DNA of 64,000 nt from Foliamicus sp963666765 (GTDB lineage Bacteria; Pseudomonadota; Gammaproteobacteria; Steroidobacterales; Foliamicaceae), in assembly GCA_963666765.1 (NCBI GenBank), contig OY762933.1, forward strand, positions 1,178,001 through 1,242,000, given 5' to 3'. This document shows positions 1 to 7,703 of the stretch, piece after piece; position 1 is the stretch's first letter; each line of letters opens with the position of its first letter. Position numbers and translations under genes: made by a program. Under the pieces are notes generated by a model. That model did not search any database. It worked only from the letters and a program-made list of their open reading frames with translations, and had not been told where the DNA came from.

Positions 1-1180
1 ACTTGCGTGGCAAAGAACTGGCCACGATGACAAAGCGCTCCGTCAGCATTCCGATATTGATCAGGATGGAGAGCACCAGCATCACGTTCCAGTTGGTCCG
101 GATACGGCGCGAGAACAGCGCCAGCGGCGCCACTGCGCAGAACAGGATCATCTCCCAGTACAGCCACCAGAACGGACCCTCCCAGATCCTGTACAGGATC
201 GCTTCGTACTCGAAAGAGGTTCCGCTGTACCAGCCGCTGAAGTTCTCACAAATGTTGATATACGTCCAGATGAGCGACAGCACCAGCAGCAGCTTGGAGA
301 GGTTGTCGATGTGCAGTTGCCCGATGTAGCGACCGAAGCCCATGAATTTCCGCAGCATCCACATGACTGTCACGATGCCCGCCGTACCCGAGTAGATCGC
401 CCCGCACACGAAATAAGGCGCGAAAATGGTGTGGTGCAGCCCGGGGACCGTGGACATGGCGAAGTCCCAGGACACGATGGAATGCACCGAAACCGCCAGC
501 GGGATCACCAGTACGGCGAAAAAGGTATAGGCCCAGCCCAGCGTGTGCCACTCGTGGGCGGTGCCGCGCCAGCCGAAGCACATGACCGCGTAAATCCTTC
601 TGCGCAGGCCGGTGGAGCGGTCGCGCACCGCGGCGAAGTCCGGCAGCGAGCCCATGTAGATAAATACGGTGCTGGCCGTAAGGTAGGTCAGGATTGCCAT
701 CACGTCGAACATCAGCGGCGAGCGGAAGTTCGGCCACAGTTCCATGGGATTGGGAAACGGGAAGGTCCAGTGCACGAACCATACCCGGCCGACGTGCACC
801 ATCACGAACATGGCCGCGGTCATCAGCGAGAACAGCGTCATCGCCTCCGCGCTTCGGTAAATCGATTTGCGCCAGTCCGACTGGGTAATGTGCAGCACCG
901 CGGACAGCAGGGTCCCCGAGTGGCTCAGTCCGATCCAGAAGATGAAGTTGGACAGGTAGGTGCCCCACATCGCGTTGCGGTTCATGCCCGCAGCGCCCAC
1001 GCCCACGATGATCTGGTAGATCCAGGGCGCTACAAAGAACAGCAGGGCGGCGCCGGCGGATATGCCCAGCGTCACCCAGTAGCGCCAGGTGGTGGTGGTC
1101 AGCGCATTGATGACGTCGGTGTTGACCTCCGAGTAACTCGGCTGGCCCTGGTCGAACATGAGTTCCCGGGTAGCGCTCAT
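1..1180 (-). CDS. actC: NrfD/PsrC-like polytopic membrane subunit of an alternative complex III-type module, 3' end outside window
   Basis: Reading back from an ATG at 1180, the frame stays open to the window edge (393 codons, C-terminus missing). The protein has a short soluble N-terminus (MSATRELMFDQ) and then a series of long hydrophobic segments with Trp/His-rich loops, the layout of NrfD/PsrC/ActC quinol-interacting membrane subunits. It would take electrons from quinol in the membrane and pass them to the Fe-S subunit encoded just upstream (stop at 1183, 2 bases away). The gene order pentaheme cytochrome - MopB - Fe-S - NrfD matches ActA-ActB1-ActB2-ActC of alternative complex III. The Qrc menaquinone reductase complex has similar subunits and is the main alternative. 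ActD-F, if present, lie beyond the edge. Confidence 0.85.
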   Translation of the reverse strand, partial: MSATRELMFDQGQPSYSEVNTDVINALTTTTWRYWVTLGISAGAALLFFVAPWIYQIIVGVGAAGMNRNAMWGTYLSNFIFWIGLSHSGTLLSAVLHITQSDWRKSIYRSAEAMTLFSLMTAAMFVMVHVGRVWFVHWTFPFPNPMELWPNFRSPLMFDVMAILTYLTASTVFIYMGSLPDFAAVRDRSTGLRRRIYAVMCFGWRGTAHEWHTLGWAYTFFAVLVIPLAVSVHSIVSWDFAMSTVPGLHHTIFAPYFVCGAIYSGTAGIVTVMWMLRKFMGFGRYIGQLHIDNLSKLLLVLSLIWTYINICENFSGWYSGTSFEYEAILYRIWEGPFWWLYWEMILFCAVAPLALFSRRIRTNWNVMLVLSILINIGMLTERFVIVASSLPRK

Positions 1181-1182
1181 GG

Positions 1183-2031
1183 TCAGGCCGCCGCCTCAGT
1201 AGCTTCTTCCGGCCACATCACCGGGCTTGCCGCGTGGCCGTCCGATTCTTCGCCGTGATGTTCGTCATCTTCATGGCCCGCCAGCGGTTCGCGGGCGTTC
1301 TGGAGGTAGACGACGCTGGGGTGGGTATTCAGTTCTTCCAGCACCTTGTAGGCGCGGGGGTCCTTCAGCTTGCGCGACACGGCGCTTTGGGGATCGTTGC
1401 GGTCGCCGAAGACGATCGCGTCGGTAGGGCAGGCCTGGGCGCAGGCCGGCTGGGCCTCGCCGTCGACCACCCGCCGGTCCTCGTCGCGGGCCAGGTCCTT
1501 GGCGCGGTTGATGCGCTGTACGCAGAAGGTGCACTTTTCCATTACGCCCTTCTCGCGCACGGTCACGTCCGGGTTGAGCTGCTGTTCCAGCGGCTCGTCC
1601 CAGGTGTAGGTGAACCAGTTGAAGAAACGTACTTCGTAGGGGCAGTAGACGGCGCAGGTGCGGGTACCGATACAGCGGTTGTAGACCTGGGCGTTGAGGC
1701 CGTCCTGGTTGTGATAGGTGGCGAAAACCGGACAGGCGATTTCGCAAGGCGCCTCGTCGCATTGCTGGCACAGCATGGGGATGAAATTCAGCCGCGCGTC
1801 GGGGTATTCGCCGTCCCAGTAGCGCTCGATGCGTATCCACTTCATCTCGCGGCCCTGGCGCATGAGCTTTTCGCCCACGATCGGCAGGTTGTTCTCCGCC
1901 TGGCAGGCCACCACGCAGGCCTCGCAGCCGGTGCAGCGGTCCAGGTCCACGGCCATGGTCCAGTGGTAGTCGAATTTCGTGTAGTAGCCGGGGGTGCGGT
2001 ACTCGCGCAGTTTGTCGGTGATCTTGCTCAT
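1183..2031 (-). CDS. 4Fe-4S dicluster electron-transfer subunit (ActB2/DmsB-like)
   Basis: 282 aa. Four cysteine clusters typical of the DmsB/HybA/ActB Fe-S family are visible: CTGCEACVVAC near residue 35, CQQCDEAPCEIACP near 87, CIGTRTCAVYCPYEVR near 120, and the split cluster CTFC...CAQACP near 165-200. The CIGTR-type third cluster followed by a Phe-Asn-Trp motif is common in alternative complex III and polysulfide-reductase Fe-S subunits. It should wire the NrfD subunit to the molybdopterin-family subunit and the cytochrome. In classical ACIII this domain is fused to the C-terminus of ActB; here it is a separate gene, 4 bases after the stop of the MopB gene. No signal peptide is seen, so export would have to be by hitchhiking on the Tat-bearing partner. 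Confidence 0.88.
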   Translation of the reverse strand: MSKITDKLREYRTPGYYTKFDYHWTMAVDLDRCTGCEACVVACQAENNLPIVGEKLMRQGREMKWIRIERYWDGEYPDARLNFIPMLCQQCDEAPCEIACPVFATYHNQDGLNAQVYNRCIGTRTCAVYCPYEVRFFNWFTYTWDEPLEQQLNPDVTVREKGVMEKCTFCVQRINRAKDLARDEDRRVVDGEAQPACAQACPTDAIVFGDRNDPQSAVSRKLKDPRAYKVLEELNTHPSVVYLQNAREPLAGHEDDEHHGEESDGHAASPVMWPEEATEAAA

Positions 2032-2035
2032 GCTC

Positions 2036-4213
2036 TTATGCCGGTCCCAGAATCTGCCTGCCCAGCGTGCGGCTGACGCCGCCGGTCTTCGTCATGCGCA
2101 CGCGCTCGCCGGTCTTGCGCAGGGCCACGCGGGTGGCGGCCCAGGCCAGCGCCCCGGTTGCCGAGTCGCCCTGGGCCACGAGCAGCGAGGCCGGGTTCAC
2201 TCCCCGCCCTTGCGCGTAACGGCCGTTGGCCTGGTGCCCCTGCCCCAGCGGCATGGCAATCACATCGGGTCGCACGCCCTGATACCGCAGCACCGGCGCG
2301 GTCACCGTGCCGGCCTGCGAACTTACCTCCACCAGGTCACCGTCCCTGAGATCCAGTTCCTCCGCCGTGGCCGGGTTCAGTTCCACCCAGCTTCCGTAGG
2401 CCACGCTGGTCTGGGGATCCGGAAGTTCCTGTATCCAGGGCAGCCTGGCTCCCTTGCCTTCGCGCAATCCCGGCGTCTGGAACGGATGCAGAACGAACGG
2501 AAATTCCGATTCGTTCCCGGCAAACCGGGCTTCGGACGGCGCCGCGGGCGCCGGCGCCTCGGCCGAAAGCCGGTCGGCCATACCTTCCGCCAGGTCGGCG
2601 ACCCACACGCCTTGCTGCTGCACCTGCCGGAAACCGGCGTCGAAATCGCCCTCAAGGCCCAGAGAATTCCATGCGGTCGCCCACTCGGCGCGCGTATAGG
2701 CTTCGGCATCCTCATGAGAAAGGGCCTCGGCCAGCGCCCCGCCGGCGCGCTGCGCGAGCTGAAGGACGATATCGGTAACCGACAGCGTGTCGTACAGGCG
2801 CTTCTGTACCGGCTGCTGCAACGTAACGGACAGTTTCCCGCTTCCGGGAAGAGAAATGTCGTCGTCCCAGGCCTCCAGAAAGGTGTCCGCAGCCAGGATC
2901 CAGTCGGCGGCAGTAGCCGTATCGCTGGGAAAACTGTCGAGCGCCACTACGAGTTCGGCCCTGTCCAGCGCGCCGCGCAATCCCAGGGAGTCCGGCAGAT
3001 CGTGCAGCGGGTCCACGCCAGCCACGATCACCAGCGACACCTCGCTGTTGTGCGCCGCGGATACAAATCCCTCGATGTCGCTCAGCGCCGAGTATTGGGG
3101 CGCGTGCGCCAGGTTGGGCCGCACGGTAGTCCCGGCGGCGCCGAGAACGCGGTTCAGCGCGGCCACGCAGGTCAGTGTTTCGGTCGCGTTGCTTCCGGCG
3201 CCCGCAGCTCCACCGCCAAGGACCAGCGGTGTTTCCGCTGCCGCCATGCGCTCCGCCAGCGCGTGCAACCGGTCGGCGGGCAGGTTCGCCAGCGCCGCGG
3301 CCTCGTCGAGGCTCAGGGCGCCGGACAGGCCTTCCCAGCCGTTCAGTTCCTCGCTTGAGCCGCCATGCCGCAGCAACTCGGCAGCCAGGGCCAGGGCCAG
3401 GGCGCCTTCGGTCCCCGGACGCGCCGGCAGCCATTCGTCCGCATTGGCTCCGGTCAGCGACATGCGCGGCTCAACCTGCACAAGGTGGCCGCGATGCCCG
3501 TCGCCGACTTCGCGGAACTCGCCGTACGCCTTGGAATAGCCCACCGGAGATCGCCAGGCGCCGAGGAAATCGGCGCCGAAAGAAATCACCAGGTCCGCTT
3601 TCGCGATGTCGTAATACGGCAGGCCGCTGAAGCCGTACATCGCCTGCGCAGCGGCCAGTTCGGCCGCCGGGGTGTCCAGGCCGAGGCGCAATACGTTCGC
3701 GCCCAGCGCCTCCCGGAACTTGTCCAGCGCTTCCTCGCCGGAACTGAGCAGGCCGGCGGTGAGAATCCAGGTGCGGCTGCCCATTCCCGCGGACTGCATT
3801 GCCCCCAGGCGCGGCGCAATGGCCGCAAAGGCCTCTTCCCAGGAAGATTCCACAAAGCCGCCCTCCCCGTCCGAGCGCATCGGCGCGCGCAGCCGGTCGG
3901 GGTTGTACAAGGCATTGAGGCTGGCCTGGCCAAGCGCACAAGTGCCGCCCCGGCTGACCGGGTGATTGGGATTGCCCTCGATCTTCTTGGCGCGGCCTTC
4001 GCGCACCTTGACGGAAATGCCGCAGCCGGCCGGGCACATGCGGCACAGGGTGTTGTACCAGGTGTCCATGCCCGGCGAGAAATCCTCCGGGGGGATATGC
4101 GTGGAAAGCAGCGTTTCCAGCGGCCTCTGGTTCACTTCGCCGAGCAACAGGCCGGTCCCGACGCCGACGCCGCCGCCGGCCAGGTATTTGAATATGTCTC
4201 TGCGGCTCAGCAT
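2036..4213 (-). CDS. Molybdopterin oxidoreductase-family subunit with Tat signal (ActB1-like)
   Basis: 725 aa. The N-terminus MLSRRDIFKYLAGGG carries a twin-arginine signal, so the subunit is placed on the periplasmic side. A Cys set CRMCPAGC about residue 60 with a later Cys in GGTCALGQ resembles the N-terminal [4Fe-4S] site of the molybdopterin oxidoreductase family. The rest follows the family fold, with a C-terminal molydopterin-dinucleotide-binding-like domain (VELNPATAEELDLRDGDLVEVSS). In alternative complex III this domain is thought to be structural and to lack Mo; whether cofactor is bound here cannot be read from the sequence. It sits between the pentaheme cytochrome (stop 4218) and the Fe-S subunit (start 2031) in a tight operon. 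Confidence 0.85.
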   Translation of the reverse strand: MLSRRDIFKYLAGGGVGVGTGLLLGEVNQRPLETLLSTHIPPEDFSPGMDTWYNTLCRMCPAGCGISVKVREGRAKKIEGNPNHPVSRGGTCALGQASLNALYNPDRLRAPMRSDGEGGFVESSWEEAFAAIAPRLGAMQSAGMGSRTWILTAGLLSSGEEALDKFREALGANVLRLGLDTPAAELAAAQAMYGFSGLPYYDIAKADLVISFGADFLGAWRSPVGYSKAYGEFREVGDGHRGHLVQVEPRMSLTGANADEWLPARPGTEGALALALAAELLRHGGSSEELNGWEGLSGALSLDEAAALANLPADRLHALAERMAAAETPLVLGGGAAGAGSNATETLTCVAALNRVLGAAGTTVRPNLAHAPQYSALSDIEGFVSAAHNSEVSLVIVAGVDPLHDLPDSLGLRGALDRAELVVALDSFPSDTATAADWILAADTFLEAWDDDISLPGSGKLSVTLQQPVQKRLYDTLSVTDIVLQLAQRAGGALAEALSHEDAEAYTRAEWATAWNSLGLEGDFDAGFRQVQQQGVWVADLAEGMADRLSAEAPAPAAPSEARFAGNESEFPFVLHPFQTPGLREGKGARLPWIQELPDPQTSVAYGSWVELNPATAEELDLRDGDLVEVSSQAGTVTAPVLRYQGVRPDVIAMPLGQGHQANGRYAQGRGVNPASLLVAQGDSATGALAWAATRVALRKTGERVRMTKTGGVSRTLGRQILGPA

Positions 4214-4217
4214 GGCG

Positions 4218-4775
4218 TCAGTAGTGGCAGGTCAGACAGTCGCGGCCATTGGCCACGTCTTCCTCGGTATGGCAATCGATGCACCAGGGCATTCGAAGGT
4301 TCTCGTTCAGGTCCACGCGCCGCGTGACCCGGACCATTTCCTCCACCGGCCCATGGCAGGTCTGGCATTCGACGCCGCCGCGGATATGCGGCTTGTGCCG
4401 AAAATGCACGAAATCCGGCGTATCGTGGACCTTGACCCAGGGAATGCCTTCGCCGCGCTCCCAGTAATCGAAAAGCTTCACAACGTCGGGCGTATCGCGA
4501 ACCTCGCTTAAGCCCTTGTGGCAGCCCACGCAGGTCTCGACGCTGGGAACTCCCGCCGTCGCCGACCGGTCGGCCCAGGAATGGCAGTACTGGCAGGGAA
4601 TCTCGTTTTCGCCGGCGTGTATTTCGTGGCTGAATTCGATCGGCTGCACCGGTGTGTAGTCGTTCAGCATGGCGCCGTGCGCCCAATGTCCGATGTAAGC
4701 GCCGACAATCGCCAGCACGGCAATAATCAACCCCTTGATCACCGGCCGCGCGGCTTCGTATACGGAGATCGACAC
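4218..4775 (-). CDS. actA: Membrane-anchored pentaheme c-type cytochrome (ActA-like)
   Basis: About 185 aa. Five CxxCH heme-attachment motifs are present (CQYCH, CVGCH, CQTCH, CIDCH, CLTCH), the last almost at the C-terminus. One N-terminal hydrophobic segment (GLIIAVLAIVGAYIGHWAHG) should act as signal anchor. ActA of alternative complex III is also pentaheme, whereas QrcA is reported as hexaheme, which favours the ACIII reading. I chose the GTG at 4775 because GGAG lies 6 bases upstream of it; a TTG at 4787 would sit on top of that site. It is the first gene of the operon, and a good sigma70-like promoter lies just upstream. It would accept electrons from the Fe-S subunit and pass them to a soluble cytochrome or oxidase. 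Confidence 0.85.
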   Translation of the reverse strand: MSISVYEAARPVIKGLIIAVLAIVGAYIGHWAHGAMLNDYTPVQPIEFSHEIHAGENEIPCQYCHSWADRSATAGVPSVETCVGCHKGLSEVRDTPDVVKLFDYWERGEGIPWVKVHDTPDFVHFRHKPHIRGGVECQTCHGPVEEMVRVTRRVDLNENLRMPWCIDCHTEEDVANGRDCLTCHY

Positions 4776-4803
4776 GATCAACTCCAACCCTTGACGGCGC
4801 GCG

Positions 4804-4832
4804 ATTATAGACGGTTACGGGCCGTCTGCCCA
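4804..4832 (-). promoter_or_regulatory. Sigma70-like promoter of the ACIII-type operon
   Basis: On the minus strand a perfect TATAAT lies at 4809-4804, with TGGGCA (4 of 6 matches to TTGACA) at 4832-4827 and a 17-base spacer. Transcription would begin near 4797, about 22 bases before the GTG at 4775. A 6-bp inverted repeat (AGACGG/CCGTCT, 4809-4814 and 4822-4827) spans the spacer and could be an operator or part of the terminator of the upstream peptidase gene. The call rests on consensus match and position only. Confidence 0.6.
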
Positions 4833-4855
4833 CTCTCCCGGGGAGGGTTTCTGGC

Positions 4856-6274
4856 TCAGATCACGACCAGCGGGTCGTCGATGGTCGCCAGCGGCTCGAA
4901 ACCGTCCTTCGTCACGACAATCAGGTCTTCAAGGTGCGCGCCGCCCCAGCCGATTTCCAGAGACGGCATGTCGATGGTAAGCGTCATGTTCTCCCGGAAG
5001 GTCAGGTCGTCCGCAACCATGAAAGGCAGACCGTCCCGGTACGGCTGGTCCGTGTGCTGCAGACCGACCGAATGCGGCGAAGCGCCGAAAGTGGCCTTGG
5101 CCAGCGCCGGGTTGGCCTTGTTCATCGCCTCGCCGGCGTGCGCCCGCAGTTCCGAGTACTTCAGCCCCGGGCGAATCACATCCAGAGCCGCCTCGTAGCC
5201 CTTTCGGATGATGCCGACCCGGTCGAGGACATCTTTTCGGGGTTCGCCCAGGCACCAGGTGCGGCCGAAATCGCCGTGGTAGTAGTTGATCTGGCACACC
5301 GCGTCCACCATCATCGGGCGTCCGGGCACAACCTCGCCGTCGGCAAACCCGCCGATGGTGCCCATCGCGATCCATATGGCCTTCGCGCCGCGTCTGGCCG
5401 CCTCCTGAAGGAAGATCTGGTCCGTATCGGCTTTTGTCATGCCCGCCTCAATCTGCCCAAGCATGGCCATGCAGGCGTCCTGGTTCGCCCGCGCCGCCGC
5501 GCGCATGTGCTTGAGCTCCACGTCGGACTTGATCATTCGGATCTTGCGGAACGTGTTGTCGCCGGGCACGCACCTGACGCTGTCCTGTCCCAGGCTGTCC
5601 AGGATATGGGCAATGCTCATGTCGTCCACCGCGACGCGGCCATTGGCCAGTCCCGCTTCCTCCAGCGCGCGTATCAGCGCCCATTCCGGCGTGGCCGCCT
5701 TGCGTTTCTCGAAGCGGCGCTCCATTTCCACCCAGCCCCGTTCGATGTCGGTAAGGCTTTCTTCGCGGATCGGCCGGCGAAATCCGCCTCGCGCTTCCGG
5801 CTGCTGGTTCCAGGTATCGGGGTCGCGGTACTGCTCCCACGCCACCGGCCCGCTGTACGGGATGATCTCGGGGTAATCCCGCTCGGCGTTGGCGATGAAC
5901 CACAGGTCGGTTGAAGCCACGACCAGGAACGAGGGCTTGGCGGGATCACGCGGCATGACCGCGAAGCTGGGTATGGCCCTGAGTTTCTGCACCTCGTAGG
6001 AGAAGTAGTTGCCCAGGTAAAAGACGTTGACCGGGTTGAGCGCAACGATTCCGTCCACGCCCTCCTGCTCCATGACCTCGTAGGCGCGCGGCCTGTTGAC
6101 CAGGCTGCGGCCATCGAAGTCTTTTCCGGGTACGGGGCCGGGAGCGATCAGGCCCCAGTTGGCATGCGCCGGCTCGGCGCCCAGCATGGTGGCGCCCAGT
6201 GCGAACGCGGCCCCGCCGGCAAGCCCGGCGAAGAAGTCGCGCCGTTCGATGTGATAGGGATCGGGCTTGGTCAT
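4856..6274 (-). CDS. Tat-exported M24-family (Xaa-Pro aminopeptidase/creatinase-fold) protein
   Basis: 472 aa from ATG 6274. The start overlaps the stop of the aminotransferase gene (ATGA), which decides it over longer upstream readings. The N-terminus HIERRDFFAGLAGGAAFALG is a twin-arginine signal with an AHA cleavage site. The C-terminal half is the M24 pita-bread fold, and metal-ligand segments are visible: YYHGDFGRTW (Asp), ASPHSVGLQH (His) and the two Glu regions near IDMPSLEIGWGGAHLEDL. Members cleave Xaa-Pro bonds or act on creatine-like amides. Export to the periplasm together with the coupled aminotransferase and the adjacent peptide ABC importer suggests periplasmic processing of a peptide or amino-acid derivative. 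The substrate cannot be named. Confidence 0.85.
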   Translation of the reverse strand: MTKPDPYHIERRDFFAGLAGGAAFALGATMLGAEPAHANWGLIAPGPVPGKDFDGRSLVNRPRAYEVMEQEGVDGIVALNPVNVFYLGNYFSYEVQKLRAIPSFAVMPRDPAKPSFLVVASTDLWFIANAERDYPEIIPYSGPVAWEQYRDPDTWNQQPEARGGFRRPIREESLTDIERGWVEMERRFEKRKAATPEWALIRALEEAGLANGRVAVDDMSIAHILDSLGQDSVRCVPGDNTFRKIRMIKSDVELKHMRAAARANQDACMAMLGQIEAGMTKADTDQIFLQEAARRGAKAIWIAMGTIGGFADGEVVPGRPMMVDAVCQINYYHGDFGRTWCLGEPRKDVLDRVGIIRKGYEAALDVIRPGLKYSELRAHAGEAMNKANPALAKATFGASPHSVGLQHTDQPYRDGLPFMVADDLTFRENMTLTIDMPSLEIGWGGAHLEDLIVVTKDGFEPLATIDDPLVVI

Positions 6275-7599
6275 GTCGTGCCTTCCTTCAGGATTTGGTG
6301 AATTCCCTCGACCAGCCGGTCCACCTGCTCTTCCGTGTTGTAGTGGTGGGTCGAGGCGCGCACCGTGTTCAGGCCATAGTCGGTTTCCCGAACCCATACG
6401 CGGTTGCGCCGCCATAGCGTGTCGACGACTTCGATGCGGTCATGGTCTTCGAGGGTGAAACCCGTCAGCCCGCAACAGAGCTCGGGACGGTCCGAGGCGT
6501 ACAGCGTCACTCCGGGAATCTCCCTGAGCCTTTCCCGCAGCCTGGTGGCCAGCGCCCTGACGCGTTGCTCGATGCGCCCGCGGCCGATGGCGTTCTGAAA
6601 CTCGAGTGCCGCAATCGTTGCGAGCAGCAATGGACCGGCGCGCTGGCTCAGGCGGTCGTAGCGCATCGCGCCGGTCTCCTCTTCGTCCCAGCCCATCGAC
6701 GCCACCGTCGGCCAGACCCGATCCTGCGACTCGCGCCGCATGTAAAGAAAGCCCGTCCCGACCGGCGCGCCCGCCCACTTGTAGGGACTGGACGCATAGA
6801 AGTCGGCGCCCAGGGCTTGCATGTCCAACTTCATCATTCCGATTGCGTGCGCTCCATCGACCAGCGTCAGGATCCCGCGGGGCCGGGCCAGGGCCGCAAG
6901 CTCCCGTACCGGCAGCATGCAGCCGGTAGGAAAGGTAACGTGACTCACGCTGATCACGCGGGTACGGGGACTGATGGCGTCCTCGAAGCGGTTCAGTATT
7001 TCCGCCGGGTCAGACGCCGGAACCGGAAACGGCAGTTCCCTGACGACTACACCGTGGCGTTTCGCCTTGATTTTCCAGGGCTCCAGCCCGCCGGGATGCT
7101 CATGAAAGGAGCACAGCACTTCATCGCCGGCCTTAAGGTCGAGACCATTGGCTATGAAGCTCATGCCCTCGGTGGTATTCCGGGTGAGAGCGACCTCGCC
7201 AGGGGCCGCGTTGACGAAAGCGGCCAGTTCTTCCCGCAAATCGTCCTGGGCAGTCACCTGGCGCGCGTTCTCGCGGCCCGGATCGGCGGCCAGCGCCCGA
7301 TAGCCGTCGACCACAGCGTAAAACACCGGCTTGGGCATCGGACCGAGCGTGCCGCTGTTCATATAGGCCAACTCCTCCGAAATCAGGAATTCACCGCGCA
7401 CCTGCGCCCAGAATTCCTCTTCCGACAGTGCTTCCGCCTGCGCTATCGCCGCGATCGACGCCCGGGCCTCTACTTTCGACGCCCCGGCGGCCAGAAGCGC
7501 GCCGGCCGACCCGGCGGCGACCGCGCCCAGAAAATGACGGCGTGAGACACCGGCCGCGGTTCCCGGCTCCAGTACCGTTGCACCCGGGGGTTCTGGCAT
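6271..7599 (-). CDS. Tat-exported class V aminotransferase (isopenicillin-N epimerase-like, PLP)
   Basis: 442 aa. ATG 7599 is preceded by GGAGG at 7607-7611 (7-base spacing), better than the upstream start at 7632. The N-terminus has the twin-arginine motif SRRHFLGAVAAGSAGALLAAG. The PLP fold is clear: TRNTTEGMSFIANGL (cofactor phosphate loop), LVDGAHAIGMMKLDM (Asp pairing with the pyridine N) and SSPYKWAGAPVGTGFLY with the Schiff-base Lys. Relatives include isopenicillin-N epimerase, cysteine desulfurase-like and EgtE-like lyases. PLP enzymes with Tat signals are rare but do occur among class V members. It is translationally coupled to the M24 gene downstream, so the two probably act on one exported pathway. 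Confidence 0.85.
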   Translation of the reverse strand: MPEPPGATVLEPGTAAGVSRRHFLGAVAAGSAGALLAAGASKVEARASIAAIAQAEALSEEEFWAQVRGEFLISEELAYMNSGTLGPMPKPVFYAVVDGYRALAADPGRENARQVTAQDDLREELAAFVNAAPGEVALTRNTTEGMSFIANGLDLKAGDEVLCSFHEHPGGLEPWKIKAKRHGVVVRELPFPVPASDPAEILNRFEDAISPRTRVISVSHVTFPTGCMLPVRELAALARPRGILTLVDGAHAIGMMKLDMQALGADFYASSPYKWAGAPVGTGFLYMRRESQDRVWPTVASMGWDEEETGAMRYDRLSQRAGPLLLATIAALEFQNAIGRGRIEQRVRALATRLRERLREIPGVTLYASDRPELCCGLTGFTLEDHDRIEVVDTLWRRNRVWVRETDYGLNTVRASTHHYNTEEQVDRLVEGIHQILKEGTT

Positions 7600-7703
7600 C
7601 AATGCGCCTCCCAAAAACCGCTGAAAGACCATAATAGACTACGCCGCTTGTGCGCCGATTGCGCGGCAAAGCCCCGTGCCCGTCGCCGAACAGCCGCGGC
7701 GCC

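Noticed and set aside
1..4787. Qrc menaquinone reductase instead of alternative complex III
   Set aside because: Not fully excluded, but the cytochrome has five heme motifs as in ActA rather than six as reported for QrcA.
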